Both the position numbers and the translations under genes were made by a program. The notes below the pieces were generated by a model. The model saw only the letters and a program-made list of their open reading frames with translations, was not told where the DNA came from and ran no database searches. DNA of 64,000 nt, from positions 62,001-126,000 of the forward strand of contig SCTA01000022.1 in assembly GCA_004322275.1 (NCBI GenBank), given 5' to 3'. This document shows, one piece after another, positions 17,410 to 25,324 of this stretch. Numbering within the stretch: position 1 is the stretch's first letter; the number at the start of each line of letters is the position of its first letter. Source of the stretch: a bacterium. GTDB lineage: Bacteria > Desulfobacterota > Deferrisomatia > Deferrisomatales > BM512.

Positions 17410-18795
17410 CTATTTCATCGGGAAGGGGAGTTTACCCAGCCCCTTACCCAGCCCCTTACCCAGCCCCTTACCCAGCAATTTCGCCATCTTTCCGCCGCCC
17501 TTCAGGAGTCCGCCCATCTTCTTCATCATGTTCTGGGCTTCCCGGAAGCGGTTCAAAAGGCGGTTCACGTCCTCGACGCGGGTTCCGCTCCCATTGGCGA
17601 TTCTCCTCTTGCGGCTCGGGTTTATCGTGTCGGGCCGCTTTCTCTCGCCGGGGGTCATGCTGTTTATTATCGCGATGGTCTTCGTCAGGTCTTTTTCGTC
17701 GGCCTTGACGTTTCCCAGCGCCTTCCCCATGCCGGGGAGTTTTCCGAGAACCTCCTCCATTCCCCCCATCTTCTTGACCATGAGGAGCTGGTCGCGAAAA
17801 TCCACGAGGGTGAAGGTGTTCTTTAAGAGCTTCTCTTCCATCGCGGCGACGTCGCCGGCTTCGATGACGCTGCCGGCCTTCTCTATGATGGAGAGCATGT
17901 CGCCCATCCCGAGGATGCGCGAGGCCATGCCGTCGGGGTGGAAGGGTTCGAGCGCCTGCGCCTTCTCTCCCACGCCGACGAATTTCACCGATTTCCCGGT
18001 TACGGCCCGTATCGAGAGGGCCGCGCCGCCCCTGGCGTCGCCGTCGAGCTTGGTCAGGACAACGCCGGTAACGCCCAGGGCCGCGTCGAACTCCCTGGCG
18101 ACGTTTACGGCGTCCTGACCGGTCATCGCGTCGGCGACGAAGAGTATCTCCCGGGGGGAGAGCGCCGAGGAGAGGTTCTTTAGCTCCCCCATCAGCTCTT
18201 CGTCTATGTGCAGGCGTCCGGCGGTGTCCAGTATGACGGTGTCGTAGCCGCCCTGCTTCGCCGCCTCGAAAGCCTTTTTGGCTATCGCGACCGGGTTCTC
18301 GGCGGGGTTTGAATCGTAGACCGGTATGCTGAGGTCCGCGCCGACCTTCTTCAACTGCTGTATGGCCGCCGGACGGTATACGTCCACCGGGACCAGATAC
18401 GGGTCGCGCTTTAGCTGCTTCTTTATGTAGAGCGCGAGCTTTCCGGCGGTGGTCGTCTTGCCGGAGCCCTGCAGCCCCACCAGCATTATCACTACGGGAG
18501 GAGCGGCCCTAAGGTCGAGGGGCTCGTGGCCCTCGCCCATGATCCGCACCATCTCTTCCCGGACGATCTTCACAACCGTCTGGCCGGGGGTCAGGCTTCT
18601 CGCGACCTCCTGGCCGAGGGAACGCCCTTTCACGCTCCCGACGAAATCCTTGACTACCTTATAGTTGACGTCCGCTTCCAGCAGCGCCATGCGGACTTCG
18701 CGCATGGCGGCTTCGACGTCCGCCTCATTTAACTTCCCGCGGCCCCTTAGGGTTTTGAAAACCGAGGAAAGCTTGTCTGAAAGGCTTTCAAACAT
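17410..18795 (-). CDS. ffh: signal recognition particle protein Ffh
   Basis: 461 residues. SRP54 GTPase that delivers nascent membrane proteins to FtsY. N domain (1-85), G domain with G1 GLQGSGKTTTAGKLA, 'DVYRPAA', DTAGRLHIDEELM, TKLDGDARGGAALS, then the Met-rich M domain (about 300-430) with 'NSMTPGERK' and 'RIANGSGTRVEDVNRLLNRF'. The end is odd: three exact 12-bp tandem repeats encode a Gly-Lys-Gly-Leu repeat before the terminal LPFPMK. Intact GTPase motifs; ATG at 18795 gives the standard start MFESLSDKLSSVF. Confidence 0.97.
   Translation of the reverse strand: MFESLSDKLSSVFKTLRGRGKLNEADVEAAMREVRMALLEADVNYKVVKDFVGSVKGRSLGQEVARSLTPGQTVVKIVREEMVRIMGEGHEPLDLRAAPPVVIMLVGLQGSGKTTTAGKLALYIKKQLKRDPYLVPVDVYRPAAIQQLKKVGADLSIPVYDSNPAENPVAIAKKAFEAAKQGGYDTVILDTAGRLHIDEELMGELKNLSSALSPREILFVADAMTGQDAVNVAREFDAALGVTGVVLTKLDGDARGGAALSIRAVTGKSVKFVGVGEKAQALEPFHPDGMASRILGMGDMLSIIEKAGSVIEAGDVAAMEEKLLKNTFTLVDFRDQLLMVKKMGGMEEVLGKLPGMGKALGNVKADEKDLTKTIAIINSMTPGERKRPDTINPSRKRRIANGSGTRVEDVNRLLNRFREAQNMMKKMGGLLKGGGKMAKLLGKGLGKGLGKGLGKLPFPMK
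17437..17472 (+). repeat. 12-bp tandem repeat inside the ffh 3' end
   Basis: Three exact units of CAGCCCCTTACC with partial units on both sides. On the coding (minus) strand it specifies GKGL repeated, so copy number changes would keep the frame. Confidence 0.9.
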
Positions 18796-19000
18796 GCTTA
18801 GTGTCCCGTGCGGCTGGCCGCTTCCGATATGGACGCCGTTTCATCCCGAAACGCTTTTGCGCGGGCCGGACAGGGCGAATCAACGTCCATGCCGCCTAAG
18901 CCCTAACCGCACGCGACACTGATCCCTGAGCGCACCCTTACATTCGGCGGCCCCGTGTTCCGCGGAAAACGCGAAATATAGGAGAAGGGTTTCTATTCTG

Positions 19001-20101
19001 TCAAGGGGAATCGGAAACCGCCGCGAAGCGCTGACCGGCCACTATCGTGTAGCGGCTCTTGATCACGTAGACGGTAGAGGAGTTCTCCTCGGCGGAAACC
19101 ACCACCCCCACGGCGATGGGCTTGTCGGTTTCAACCACCATACCCTCCGCTCCGGCTCCCGTGGACTGGAAGGGTATCGCTATGAGGTTTCCCCTTTGAA
19201 TGCCCTGCGCCGTCCCCTTGTCGAGGAAGATGATGTCGTCCGAGCCGAACATTGTTATGTCCTCCTCGCCGGCGAGAACGACGCCTTCTATCGCGGAACT
19301 GGCTTTAGCGGGTGTAATCTCGGCCGGGAAATCGCGGAGGGCCATTACGCCGCACCCCGGAGTCACCGCGTCGTTTGAGAAGATAATACGCACCTTGGCG
19401 ACGCCGTCTTCCACATTCAGCACCTCGGCGGCGCCAAGCATCTTTACCTGATAGCCGCGGGAGAGATTGTCGGCGGGGTGGAATACTTCTCTGGTATCGT
19501 CGATTATAGCGAGCATATCGCCCGCGGCGATCTTGTCCTGGGCCACAGGGTCGACGAACACCTCCTCTTTTTCCACGAAGGCGTCCTTTTCAAGTATCGG
19601 CCTTATCGTTCCCAGCCTCTCGGCCTTTTTGGGGCTGATGTAATCGAGTATCCGGCCGCTCTTCAAGGAAAACTGGTCAGGGGAGGAGGCAAAATCCCTC
19701 GTTCCCTTTATGGCGGGTTTCTTTGCGCCGTTCTTCGCGGCCTCGCCCGCATCCTTTCCGGCTTCCTGATCCTTCGGCGTCTCAACGGGGGTCTGGGCTA
19801 CCGGCTCGGGAGGCGGAGGCGGCGTGAGCACTTCCACCGGAAGGCGGATATCCTCGACCGTGGCCGTTTCCTCGGGCTTTTTTCCTTCGAGGTAGATCGG
19901 ATCGCCCGGCTCAATCCAGTGAGGGTTGTGGATCTGGGGATTTTTCGACCACAGTACGGGCCATTTGGGAGGGGAACTGAAAAACTTCCCCGAAATGCCC
20001 CACAGGGTATCTCCCCTGTTGACCTTATACGGTTCGTCCGCCAGCGCGGGCGAAGTTACGCCAAGGGCAAAAACAGCGGCCAGAATCCATCCGTTTTTCA
20101 C
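19001..20101 (-). CDS. LysM-domain periplasmic protein
   Basis: 366 residues. Signal peptide MKNGWILAAVFALGVTSPALA, then a LysM domain (about 24-75: YKVNRGDTLWGISGKFFSSP, 'WSKNPQIHNPHWIEPGDPIYL'), a Pro-rich linker (PPPPPEPVAQTP) and a larger C-terminal region of beta-rich repeats (about 130-366) without a catalytic motif I recognise. It probably binds peptidoglycan through LysM. It lies 15 bp after the CpoB-like gene and should be co-transcribed with it, which suggests an envelope role. A similar LysM protein near cell-envelope genes is frequent in deltaproteobacteria. Confidence 0.85.
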   Translation of the reverse strand: MKNGWILAAVFALGVTSPALADEPYKVNRGDTLWGISGKFFSSPPKWPVLWSKNPQIHNPHWIEPGDPIYLEGKKPEETATVEDIRLPVEVLTPPPPPEPVAQTPVETPKDQEAGKDAGEAAKNGAKKPAIKGTRDFASSPDQFSLKSGRILDYISPKKAERLGTIRPILEKDAFVEKEEVFVDPVAQDKIAAGDMLAIIDDTREVFHPADNLSRGYQVKMLGAAEVLNVEDGVAKVRIIFSNDAVTPGCGVMALRDFPAEITPAKASSAIEGVVLAGEEDITMFGSDDIIFLDKGTAQGIQRGNLIAIPFQSTGAGAEGMVVETDKPIAVGVVVSAEENSSTVYVIKSRYTIVAGQRFAAVSDSP

Positions 20102-20116
20102 GGCAACCTCCTTGGT

Positions 20117-20935
20117 TTACGGAGTCTTGAGCTTCAGTTTGGCTCGGCGGGCGCCCTCGCTCTGGGGGTACTCGCTTACGGTCCTGCGGTAAAAAGCGGC
20201 CGCCTTGTCAGGCTGCCCCAGCTTCTCATAGCTCTCGCCCATCATGTAACAGGCGTCGGCAGCCCTGGCCTTGTTGGCGAAACGCTCAAGAAGACGGGCG
20301 AATTCGACTACCGCCTGCTCGTACTCGCCCTGTGAAAAATAACTTTCGCCGATCCAGTACTGGGCGTCGTCGGCGTAATCGTGATCGGGGTACTTCTGCA
20401 GGAATTCTTCAAAATCCAGTATGGCCTTCGCGTACTTTCCGTTGCGGTAACCGGCGAAGGCGGTCGAGTAAAGGGCGGAAGGCTCGTCAGGCGGCGCAGG
20501 CGCTACCGGCGGCGCGGGAGGGGGAGAAACCTTCGCCGCCCCGTCCTTCGCGTCCTTCACCTCCGGTTTAGGAGCTTCCACTGCCGCCCTTGGGGCGGGA
20601 GCGGGCAATTCCATCTCGACCGGGCTCTTTTCCTCCGCCTTATCTGCCTTAACGGAAAAGGGCGCGGGAGGGGGTTCAACGGCTTTCGGCGCGGGAGCTT
20701 CCGGGGCCGGAGCGGATTTTGTCTCGGCCCTGGAGGTTTTCTCGGCCTTCGAGAGCCTCTCCTTCAGATCGACCATCTCGCGTGAAAGCTCGTCCATTCT
20801 CATGGAAAGCTTTTGCGACGCGGCGCCGAGCTCTTCTATCTTTCTGTCGGCCAGATCCTGCCTGGCGACAGTTTCAGTGTTCGCGCACCCCGCGAGGAGC
20901 GTGAGCGCGAAAAACAGAAGACAGAGTCGGGTCAT
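20117..20935 (-). CDS. CpoB/YbgF-like TPR lipoprotein
   Basis: 272 residues from the ATG at 20935, chosen because of GGAGAA seven bases upstream and because it opens directly with a lipoprotein signal (MTRLCLLFFALTLLAGC, Cys17). Then a coiled coil (about 22-65, 'KIEELGAASQKLSMRMDEL'), a long Pro/Ala/Lys linker, and three TPR-like repeats at the C-terminus ('LDFEEFLQKYPDHDYADDAQ', 'YWIGESYFSQGEYEQAVVEF', 'YRRTVSEYPQSEGARRAKLK'). The layout is that of CpoB/YbgF, which links peptidoglycan synthesis to the Tol-Pal system. Tol-Pal genes are not nearby, so the name is by architecture. Confidence 0.82.
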   Translation of the reverse strand: MTRLCLLFFALTLLAGCANTETVARQDLADRKIEELGAASQKLSMRMDELSREMVDLKERLSKAEKTSRAETKSAPAPEAPAPKAVEPPPAPFSVKADKAEEKSPVEMELPAPAPRAAVEAPKPEVKDAKDGAAKVSPPPAPPVAPAPPDEPSALYSTAFAGYRNGKYAKAILDFEEFLQKYPDHDYADDAQYWIGESYFSQGEYEQAVVEFARLLERFANKARAADACYMMGESYEKLGQPDKAAAFYRRTVSEYPQSEGARRAKLKLKTP

Positions 20936-21152
20936 CGAATTCTCCGTGGTCATTTTCGGGCGGACTCTTCCAACATGCTCTTTTTCATCCAATTCAAGAT
21001 AACATACCATTTCACCTTTTTGAATCAAGAAAACCAAAGACGAAAAAGGACCTTTCCGAAAATGTACGTCTTGTAGTGATTTGTAAGCTGTGCTAATCAA
21101 ATCCAACAGTACTTAACGGTCTGAATTCTCATAAACTGCAATTTGGGAAGAA

Positions 21153-21413
21153 ATGAACCTTACCGATAAAGACATAACCGCCAAAGCCCCTTCCGAGATA
21201 TGGGTTTTGTGCAGGGTTCCCCGCGAGGAGATATTCTTCCTGCGCTACATACTCGACGCCTACGACGGCCTCGCCGTCTCGACGACCCTTCCCGGCGGCG
21301 AGGGGCTGGTTCGGATTTACACCGAGATGAGCAGGAAAGAAGAGCTGGACAAACTCCTGGAAGCCCTCGGGGAGGAGTTTTCCGTAGAGATAGCCGACCG
21401 GGGGATATGGTGA
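21153..21413 (+). CDS. DUF4911 family protein
   Basis: 86 residues, acidic, no signal peptide. Pattern 'RVPREEIFFLRYILDAYDGLA' and 'VRIYTEMSRKEELDKLLEAL' resembles the small DUF4911 family, mostly seen in deltaproteobacteria, often next to other small housekeeping genes. A ferredoxin-like alpha/beta fold seems likely. Its end overlaps the likely tldD start by 7 bp, so it is translationally coupled to tldD. Role unknown. Confidence 0.75.
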   Translation: MNLTDKDITAKAPSEIWVLCRVPREEIFFLRYILDAYDGLAVSTTLPGGEGLVRIYTEMSRKEELDKLLEALGEEFSVEIADRGIW

Positions 21414-22789
21414 ACGGCGAACCGATGGAAACGGCCGCGCTGGCTGTCAAAAATCTCGCCGGAGGGGCGCTTCTGGCGGACCTCTTCCGGGAAAGCTCTA
21501 CGGGCGGCTACGTAACGGTCGAGGACAGAAAGGTCGAGGAGGCGGGAACCTTCGTCTCCTGCGGAGCCGGTCTGCGCGCCGTGTTCAGGGACCGCGTTCT
21601 CTTCTCCCACGCTTCAAACCCCTCAAGCGCCGCCATTCTCAAGCTTTCGCGGGAACTTTCCGGCGGGAAAAAGGCGGGGGGGATAAAGTGGCGGGAGCCG
21701 GTAATCGCAAATCCCTCCTCCGGCGAAAATATTTTTCAGCCGTCCCTCCGGGAGAAGGCGAAACTGTGCCTCAGAGCGGAAAAAACGGCCAGAGGTTTCG
21801 ACAGGAGGGTCAGACAGGTCAGGGTCTCCTGCCGCGACTTCGTCAGAGAGGTACTGCTCGCGCGGGAAGACGGCCTCATCGTCATCGAATCCCAGAAGGG
21901 TATATATTTTTCAGTCTTCGTCGTCGCGACCGGGGGGAAAGTCACCCAGACCGGCTACGAAGCGGTGGGCCAAAGCTCCGGCTGGGAGATCTTCGACACC
22001 GTTAACCCCGAGGAGATCGCTCTTACGGCGGCGAAGAGGGCCGTGAGGATGCTGGGGGCGAGGAAAGCCCCGGCGGGAGCCATGCCTGTGGTCCTCTCCT
22101 CCTCGGCGGGGGGCACGATGATCCACGAGGCGGTGGGCCACGGCCTCGAAGGCGATCTCGTAGGCGAGGGCTACTCCGCCTACGAAGGAAAGATCGGAAA
22201 GCTGGTGGCCTCGCCGCTGATAACCGTCATGGACGACCCCACCCTTTCGGGCAAGCGCGGTTCCTATATATATGACGACGAGGGAACCATCGCCTCGCCC
22301 ACCCTGCTGGTGGAGCGCGGAGTGCTCAGGGGCTTCCTCCACTCCCGCCGGAGCGCCGCGAAAGAGGGCCATGCGCCTACCGGAAACGGCAGACGGGAAT
22401 CCTTCGCCCATCCCCCGATTCCCCGCATGTCCAACACTTTCATCGCCCCCGGCCTCTCAGACCCCGGCGACATCCTCCGGTCCACGAAGAGCGGGCTTTA
22501 CGTGACGAGGATGGGAGGCGGAGAGGTGAACACCCTCAGCGGCGACTTCGTCTTCGAGGTCTCGGAGGGGTTCATGATCGAGGACGGCGAAATCGGCGAG
22601 CCGGTGCGCGGCGCGACCCTCGCGGGCAACGGCCCGAGGGTTCTTCTGGAGATCGACATGGCCGGAAGCGATCTCGGCTTCGCGCCGGGCACCTGCGGCA
22701 AGGACGGGCAGGGAGTGCCCGTCGCCGACGCCCAGCCGACCCTGCGCATACCCGAGCTGGTCGTCGGCTCGGTATCGGAGGGGACGTGA
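21407..22789 (+). CDS. tldD: TldD/PmbA family metallopeptidase
   Basis: 460 residues from the ATG at 21407, which overlaps the DUF4911 stop; a GTG at 21410 or ATG at 21425 are also possible. TldD with TldE cleaves unfolded peptides such as CcdA and matures some modified peptides. Seen: zinc motif HEAVGHGLEGD (about residues 238-248), 'EGYSAYEGKIGKLVASPL', 'DDEGTIASPTLLVERGVL', 'TGNGRRESFAHPPIPRMSNT' and 'GGGEVNTLSGDFVFEVSEG'. The zinc ligands are present. The partner TldE/PmbA is not in this window. Confidence 0.93.
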   Translation: MVNGEPMETAALAVKNLAGGALLADLFRESSTGGYVTVEDRKVEEAGTFVSCGAGLRAVFRDRVLFSHASNPSSAAILKLSRELSGGKKAGGIKWREPVIANPSSGENIFQPSLREKAKLCLRAEKTARGFDRRVRQVRVSCRDFVREVLLAREDGLIVIESQKGIYFSVFVVATGGKVTQTGYEAVGQSSGWEIFDTVNPEEIALTAAKRAVRMLGARKAPAGAMPVVLSSSAGGTMIHEAVGHGLEGDLVGEGYSAYEGKIGKLVASPLITVMDDPTLSGKRGSYIYDDEGTIASPTLLVERGVLRGFLHSRRSAAKEGHAPTGNGRRESFAHPPIPRMSNTFIAPGLSDPGDILRSTKSGLYVTRMGGGEVNTLSGDFVFEVSEGFMIEDGEIGEPVRGATLAGNGPRVLLEIDMAGSDLGFAPGTCGKDGQGVPVADAQPTLRIPELVVGSVSEGT

Positions 22790-23067
22790 AAAAATCGGTG
22801 CGCGTTCTCATCAGCGGCAGGGTGCAGGGGGTCTGGTTCCGCCAGTCCGCCGCCGACAGGGCCAACGAGCTGGGGCTCGCCGGGTGGGTGCGAAACCGCT
22901 ACGCAGGCGAGGTCGAAGGGCTCTTCGAGGGTGAAGAAAATGCGCTCCAAAAGATGCTGGAGTGGTGCGAACGCGGCCCGCCGCGCGCCCGCGTTGACTT
23001 CGTCGAAAAATCCTTCGGCGAAGCACAGGGGCTTCGTCCGCCCGTCACGGTGAAAGAATCCGCATGA
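22786..23067 (+). CDS. acyP: acylphosphatase
   Basis: 93 residues from a GTG at 22786 that overlaps the tldD stop (GTGA). Hydrolyses acyl phosphates. Both family signatures are visible: GRVQGVWFRQSAADRANELG with the catalytic Arg, and LAGWVRNRYAGEVEGLFEG with the catalytic Asn. Stop overlaps the start of the next gene (ATGA). All active residues intact. Confidence 0.95.
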   Translation: MKKSVRVLISGRVQGVWFRQSAADRANELGLAGWVRNRYAGEVEGLFEGEENALQKMLEWCERGPPRARVDFVEKSFGEAQGLRPPVTVKESA

Positions 23068-24404
23068 AAAGCGCCTTCGTCATAGCCGCCCCGCGCTCCG
23101 GCGCGGGAAAGACCACCGTCACCCTCTCGATAATGGCGGCCCTGAAGGCGAGGGGCCTTTTCGTGCAGCCCTTCAAGGCGGGGCCCGACTACATCGACAC
23201 CGCCCACCACCGCTACGCCACGGGCGCGGTGAGCTACAACCTCGACACCTGGATGCTGCCGCCGGAGGCCAACCTGAGAATCTTCCGCAGGGAATCCGCC
23301 GGGGCCGAGGTTTCCGTCGTCGAAGGGGTGATGGGTCTCTTCGACGGCGTGGACGGGAGAAGGCCCGACGGCTCCACCGCCGACCTCGCCCGGCTCCTCG
23401 ATCTTCCCATAGTGCTGGTGGTCGACGCCCGCTCGATGGCAAGAAGCGCGGCGGCGCTGGTGAAGGGGTTCGTCGAATTCGACAAGAACCTTCGCTTCGC
23501 GGGGATAATCTGGAACCGGGTGGGGACGAAGGGCCACCGGCGGATACTCGACGAGGCGCTGGAAGAGGCCGGGCTGCCCCAGGCGCTGGGGGCTTTCGGC
23601 AGGCACAACGAGATCGCCATCCCCCACCGCCACCTCGGGCTCGTCACCCCCGAGGACATGGAGCTTCTGCCCGGATTTTTCGACAACCTCGCCGCGATGG
23701 CCGAAGAGAGCGTCGAACTCGACAGGCTGCTCATAGCGACCAGAACCCAAATCCCTCCGGAGGCTGTTCCGGCCGGAAGCGCGAAGACAAAGACCGTCGC
23801 CGTCGCCCGCGACAGGGCCTTCTGCTTTTACTACGAGGAAAACCTCAAGATACTTGAGGGACTCGGTGCCAGGCTCGTCTTCTTCGCCCCCACCGACGGC
23901 GACGCCGTCCCCCCCGAGGCCGAGGCCCTCTACCTCGGCGGCGGCTACCCCGAGCTCCACGCCGACAAGATCAGCCGCAACGAAGGCTTTCTTAACCGCG
24001 TCCGCGACATGCACGCCAGAGGTCTTCCCATCTACGCCGAATGCGGCGGCTTCATGACCCTCTGCCGCGCGGTCGAAGACTGCTCGGGAACAAGGAGCGA
24101 AATGGCCGGAATCTTCCCCTCGACGGCGAAAATGGGGAAAGGCACCTTCAGCCTCGGCTACAGGGAGGTCGAGGGAACCCTCCTTTCGCCCGTGCCCGGC
24201 AAAAAGGCGAGGGGCCACGAATTTCACTACAGCACCATCGAGGAAATGGGCGGGACAATCGAACGGGCCTACAGGGTAAGAAATTCGAGGGGGGAAGAGC
24301 TGGCGGGGGAAGGTTATCTCACCGGAAAGACTCTCGGCGGCTACATACACCTCCATTTCGCGTCAAACCCGGCGTTCGCAGCGGCGATTTTTGGGTTGGA
24401 GTAA
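23064..24404 (+). CDS. cbiA: cobyrinic acid a,c-diamide synthase
   Basis: 446 residues. ATP- and glutamine-dependent amidation of the a and c side chains of cobyrinate (anaerobic B12 route). Two parts: an ATPase domain with Walker-like APRSGAGKTTVTL at residues 9-21 and GPDYIDTAHH, and a class I glutamine amidotransferase domain with the nucleophile Cys in AECGGFMTLCRAVED (about residue 330) and His in 'GHEFHYSTIEEMG'. No other cob/cbi gene is near. The gene is coupled to acyP by ATGA. Confidence 0.93.
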   Translation: MKSAFVIAAPRSGAGKTTVTLSIMAALKARGLFVQPFKAGPDYIDTAHHRYATGAVSYNLDTWMLPPEANLRIFRRESAGAEVSVVEGVMGLFDGVDGRRPDGSTADLARLLDLPIVLVVDARSMARSAAALVKGFVEFDKNLRFAGIIWNRVGTKGHRRILDEALEEAGLPQALGAFGRHNEIAIPHRHLGLVTPEDMELLPGFFDNLAAMAEESVELDRLLIATRTQIPPEAVPAGSAKTKTVAVARDRAFCFYYEENLKILEGLGARLVFFAPTDGDAVPPEAEALYLGGGYPELHADKISRNEGFLNRVRDMHARGLPIYAECGGFMTLCRAVEDCSGTRSEMAGIFPSTAKMGKGTFSLGYREVEGTLLSPVPGKKARGHEFHYSTIEEMGGTIERAYRVRNSRGEELAGEGYLTGKTLGGYIHLHFASNPAFAAAIFGLE

Positions 24405-24412
24405 CAAAGAAC

Positions 24413-24445
24413 GTAGGGTGCGTTAGGCGGAGCCGTAACGCACCA
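24413..24445 (+). repeat. REP-like palindrome, left of the PH-domain gene
   Basis: 33 bp element GTAGGGTGCGTTAGGC + AGCCGTAACGCACCA, self-complementary over about 13 bp per arm. The same unit recurs at 25086-25118 in direct orientation (one base different) and inverted at 25140-25176. Similar units are known from cyanobacteria and several proteobacteria. Confidence 0.85.
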
Positions 24446-24479
24446 AAAATTACCAAATAATAACTGCCAAAACAACAAA

Positions 24480-24508
24480 TTGAGCGCGACAAAAAAATCC
24501 TGTACAAT
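24480..24508 (+). promoter_or_regulatory. candidate promoter for the PH-domain gene
   Basis: TTGAGC, 17-bp spacer, TACAAT, in AT-rich DNA about 90 bp before the chosen start codon. No operator recognised. Confidence 0.5.
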
Positions 24509-24596
24509 CGCACACAAATTAAATCAGTGCCAGCGCATCGGCTCGCAATCGCTGGGAATCGCTATGCTCCCAACGTACTAAATGGAGGGTATTTCT

Positions 24597-25079
24597 ATGT
24601 GGGACATTGACACCAAGCATCTGCAATCAGATGAAATTATCGAATTCCAAGATAAACCTAGCGTTATGAGCTGTATTTTTTCATATGTATGGATTGGTTT
24701 AATGTTGTTGAGTTTTATAGCATTGTTATCGATGCAGAGTAAAGATGAAATGCGAGGTATGCCATTGGTATATTTAGTTTTGGCTTCACCTGCAATTTAT
24801 ATTGTTTTTTCAAGATTATCGACTAGGTACGCATTGACAAATAGGGGTTTATTGACTAGAACCGGCATAATCACGACCAGTGTAAAATCAGTTCCATTCA
24901 AGTTTGTCACTTCTACCGAAATAAAGGAAACAATTATTGGCAAGATTTTCAATTACGCTAGTGTAATTATTGATACTGCCGGAAGCGGCAAGAGCATTGA
25001 GGTAGATTGGAAGTATTTGCGGTCTGCACACAGAGTGAAGAAGTTAATCGACGGCAAAATATCTGCACAAATAGCATAA
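24597..25079 (+). CDS. bacterial PH-domain (bPH2) membrane protein
   Basis: 160 residues from the ATG at 24597, preceded by GGAGGG seven bases upstream (the ATG at 24582 lies before that site). Two membrane helices near the N-terminus (about 24-46 CIFSYVWIGLMLLSFIALLS and 60-77), then a PH-like domain (about 82-160): 'TRYALTNRGLLTRTGIITTS', 'VPFKFVTSTEIKETIIGKIF', 'ASVIIDTAGSGKSIEVDWKY'. Role unknown for the family. The gene is clearly AT-rich compared with all neighbours, has its own promoter and is bracketed by REP-like elements, which suggests recent acquisition. Confidence 0.8.
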   Translation: MWDIDTKHLQSDEIIEFQDKPSVMSCIFSYVWIGLMLLSFIALLSMQSKDEMRGMPLVYLVLASPAIYIVFSRLSTRYALTNRGLLTRTGIITTSVKSVPFKFVTSTEIKETIIGKIFNYASVIIDTAGSGKSIEVDWKYLRSAHRVKKLIDGKISAQIA

Positions 25080-25085
25080 AGTTGT

Positions 25086-25176
25086 GTAGGGTGCGTTAGG
25101 CGAAGCCGTAACGCACCAATGAATAATCTTAAATAAGAATGGTGCGTTACGCCGCTTCGCGGCTAACACACCCTAC
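25086..25176. repeat. paired REP-like elements in inverted orientation
   Basis: Left unit 25086-25118 and inverted right unit 25140-25176 are near-perfect reverse complements, separated by a 21-bp AT-rich loop, so the whole can form a long hairpin. Immediately right, TACGTTGGGA (25174-25183) is the exact inverse of TCCCAACGTA at 24568-24577. Likely also the terminator region of the PH-domain gene. Confidence 0.85.
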
Positions 25177-25200
25177 GTTGGGACTAACGGCCTTTTAATA

Positions 25201-25323
25201 CGGCTTTGGATTTTGTTCGCCGGGCGAGGAGCCCGCAGGGAGCGCGACGAAGACAGTAGCGTGCCTACGGCGAGGAGCGCGACCGAGTAGCGACGAAGTC
25301 CCGCGGCAAAAGCCGAAGCCGTC
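25201..25323 (+). repeat. dispersed intergenic hairpin repeat, copy C
   Basis: Arms CGGCTTTGGATTTTG... and ...CAAAAGCCGAAGCCG are complementary with bulges. The core is a variant (GACAGTAGCGTGCCTACGGCGAG). Ends 1 bp from the stop codon of the GGDEF gene on the minus strand, where it is the 3' tail of the message. Confidence 0.8.
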
Positions 25324-25324
25324 C

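Noticed and set aside
18796-19000. SRP RNA gene upstream of ffh
   Set aside because: I could not find the conserved GGAA-tetraloop hairpin of 4.5S RNA in this gap.
23064-24404. A cobalamin biosynthesis operon around cbiA
   Set aside because: Neighbours are acylphosphatase and tldD; no other cob/cbi gene or B12 riboswitch seen.
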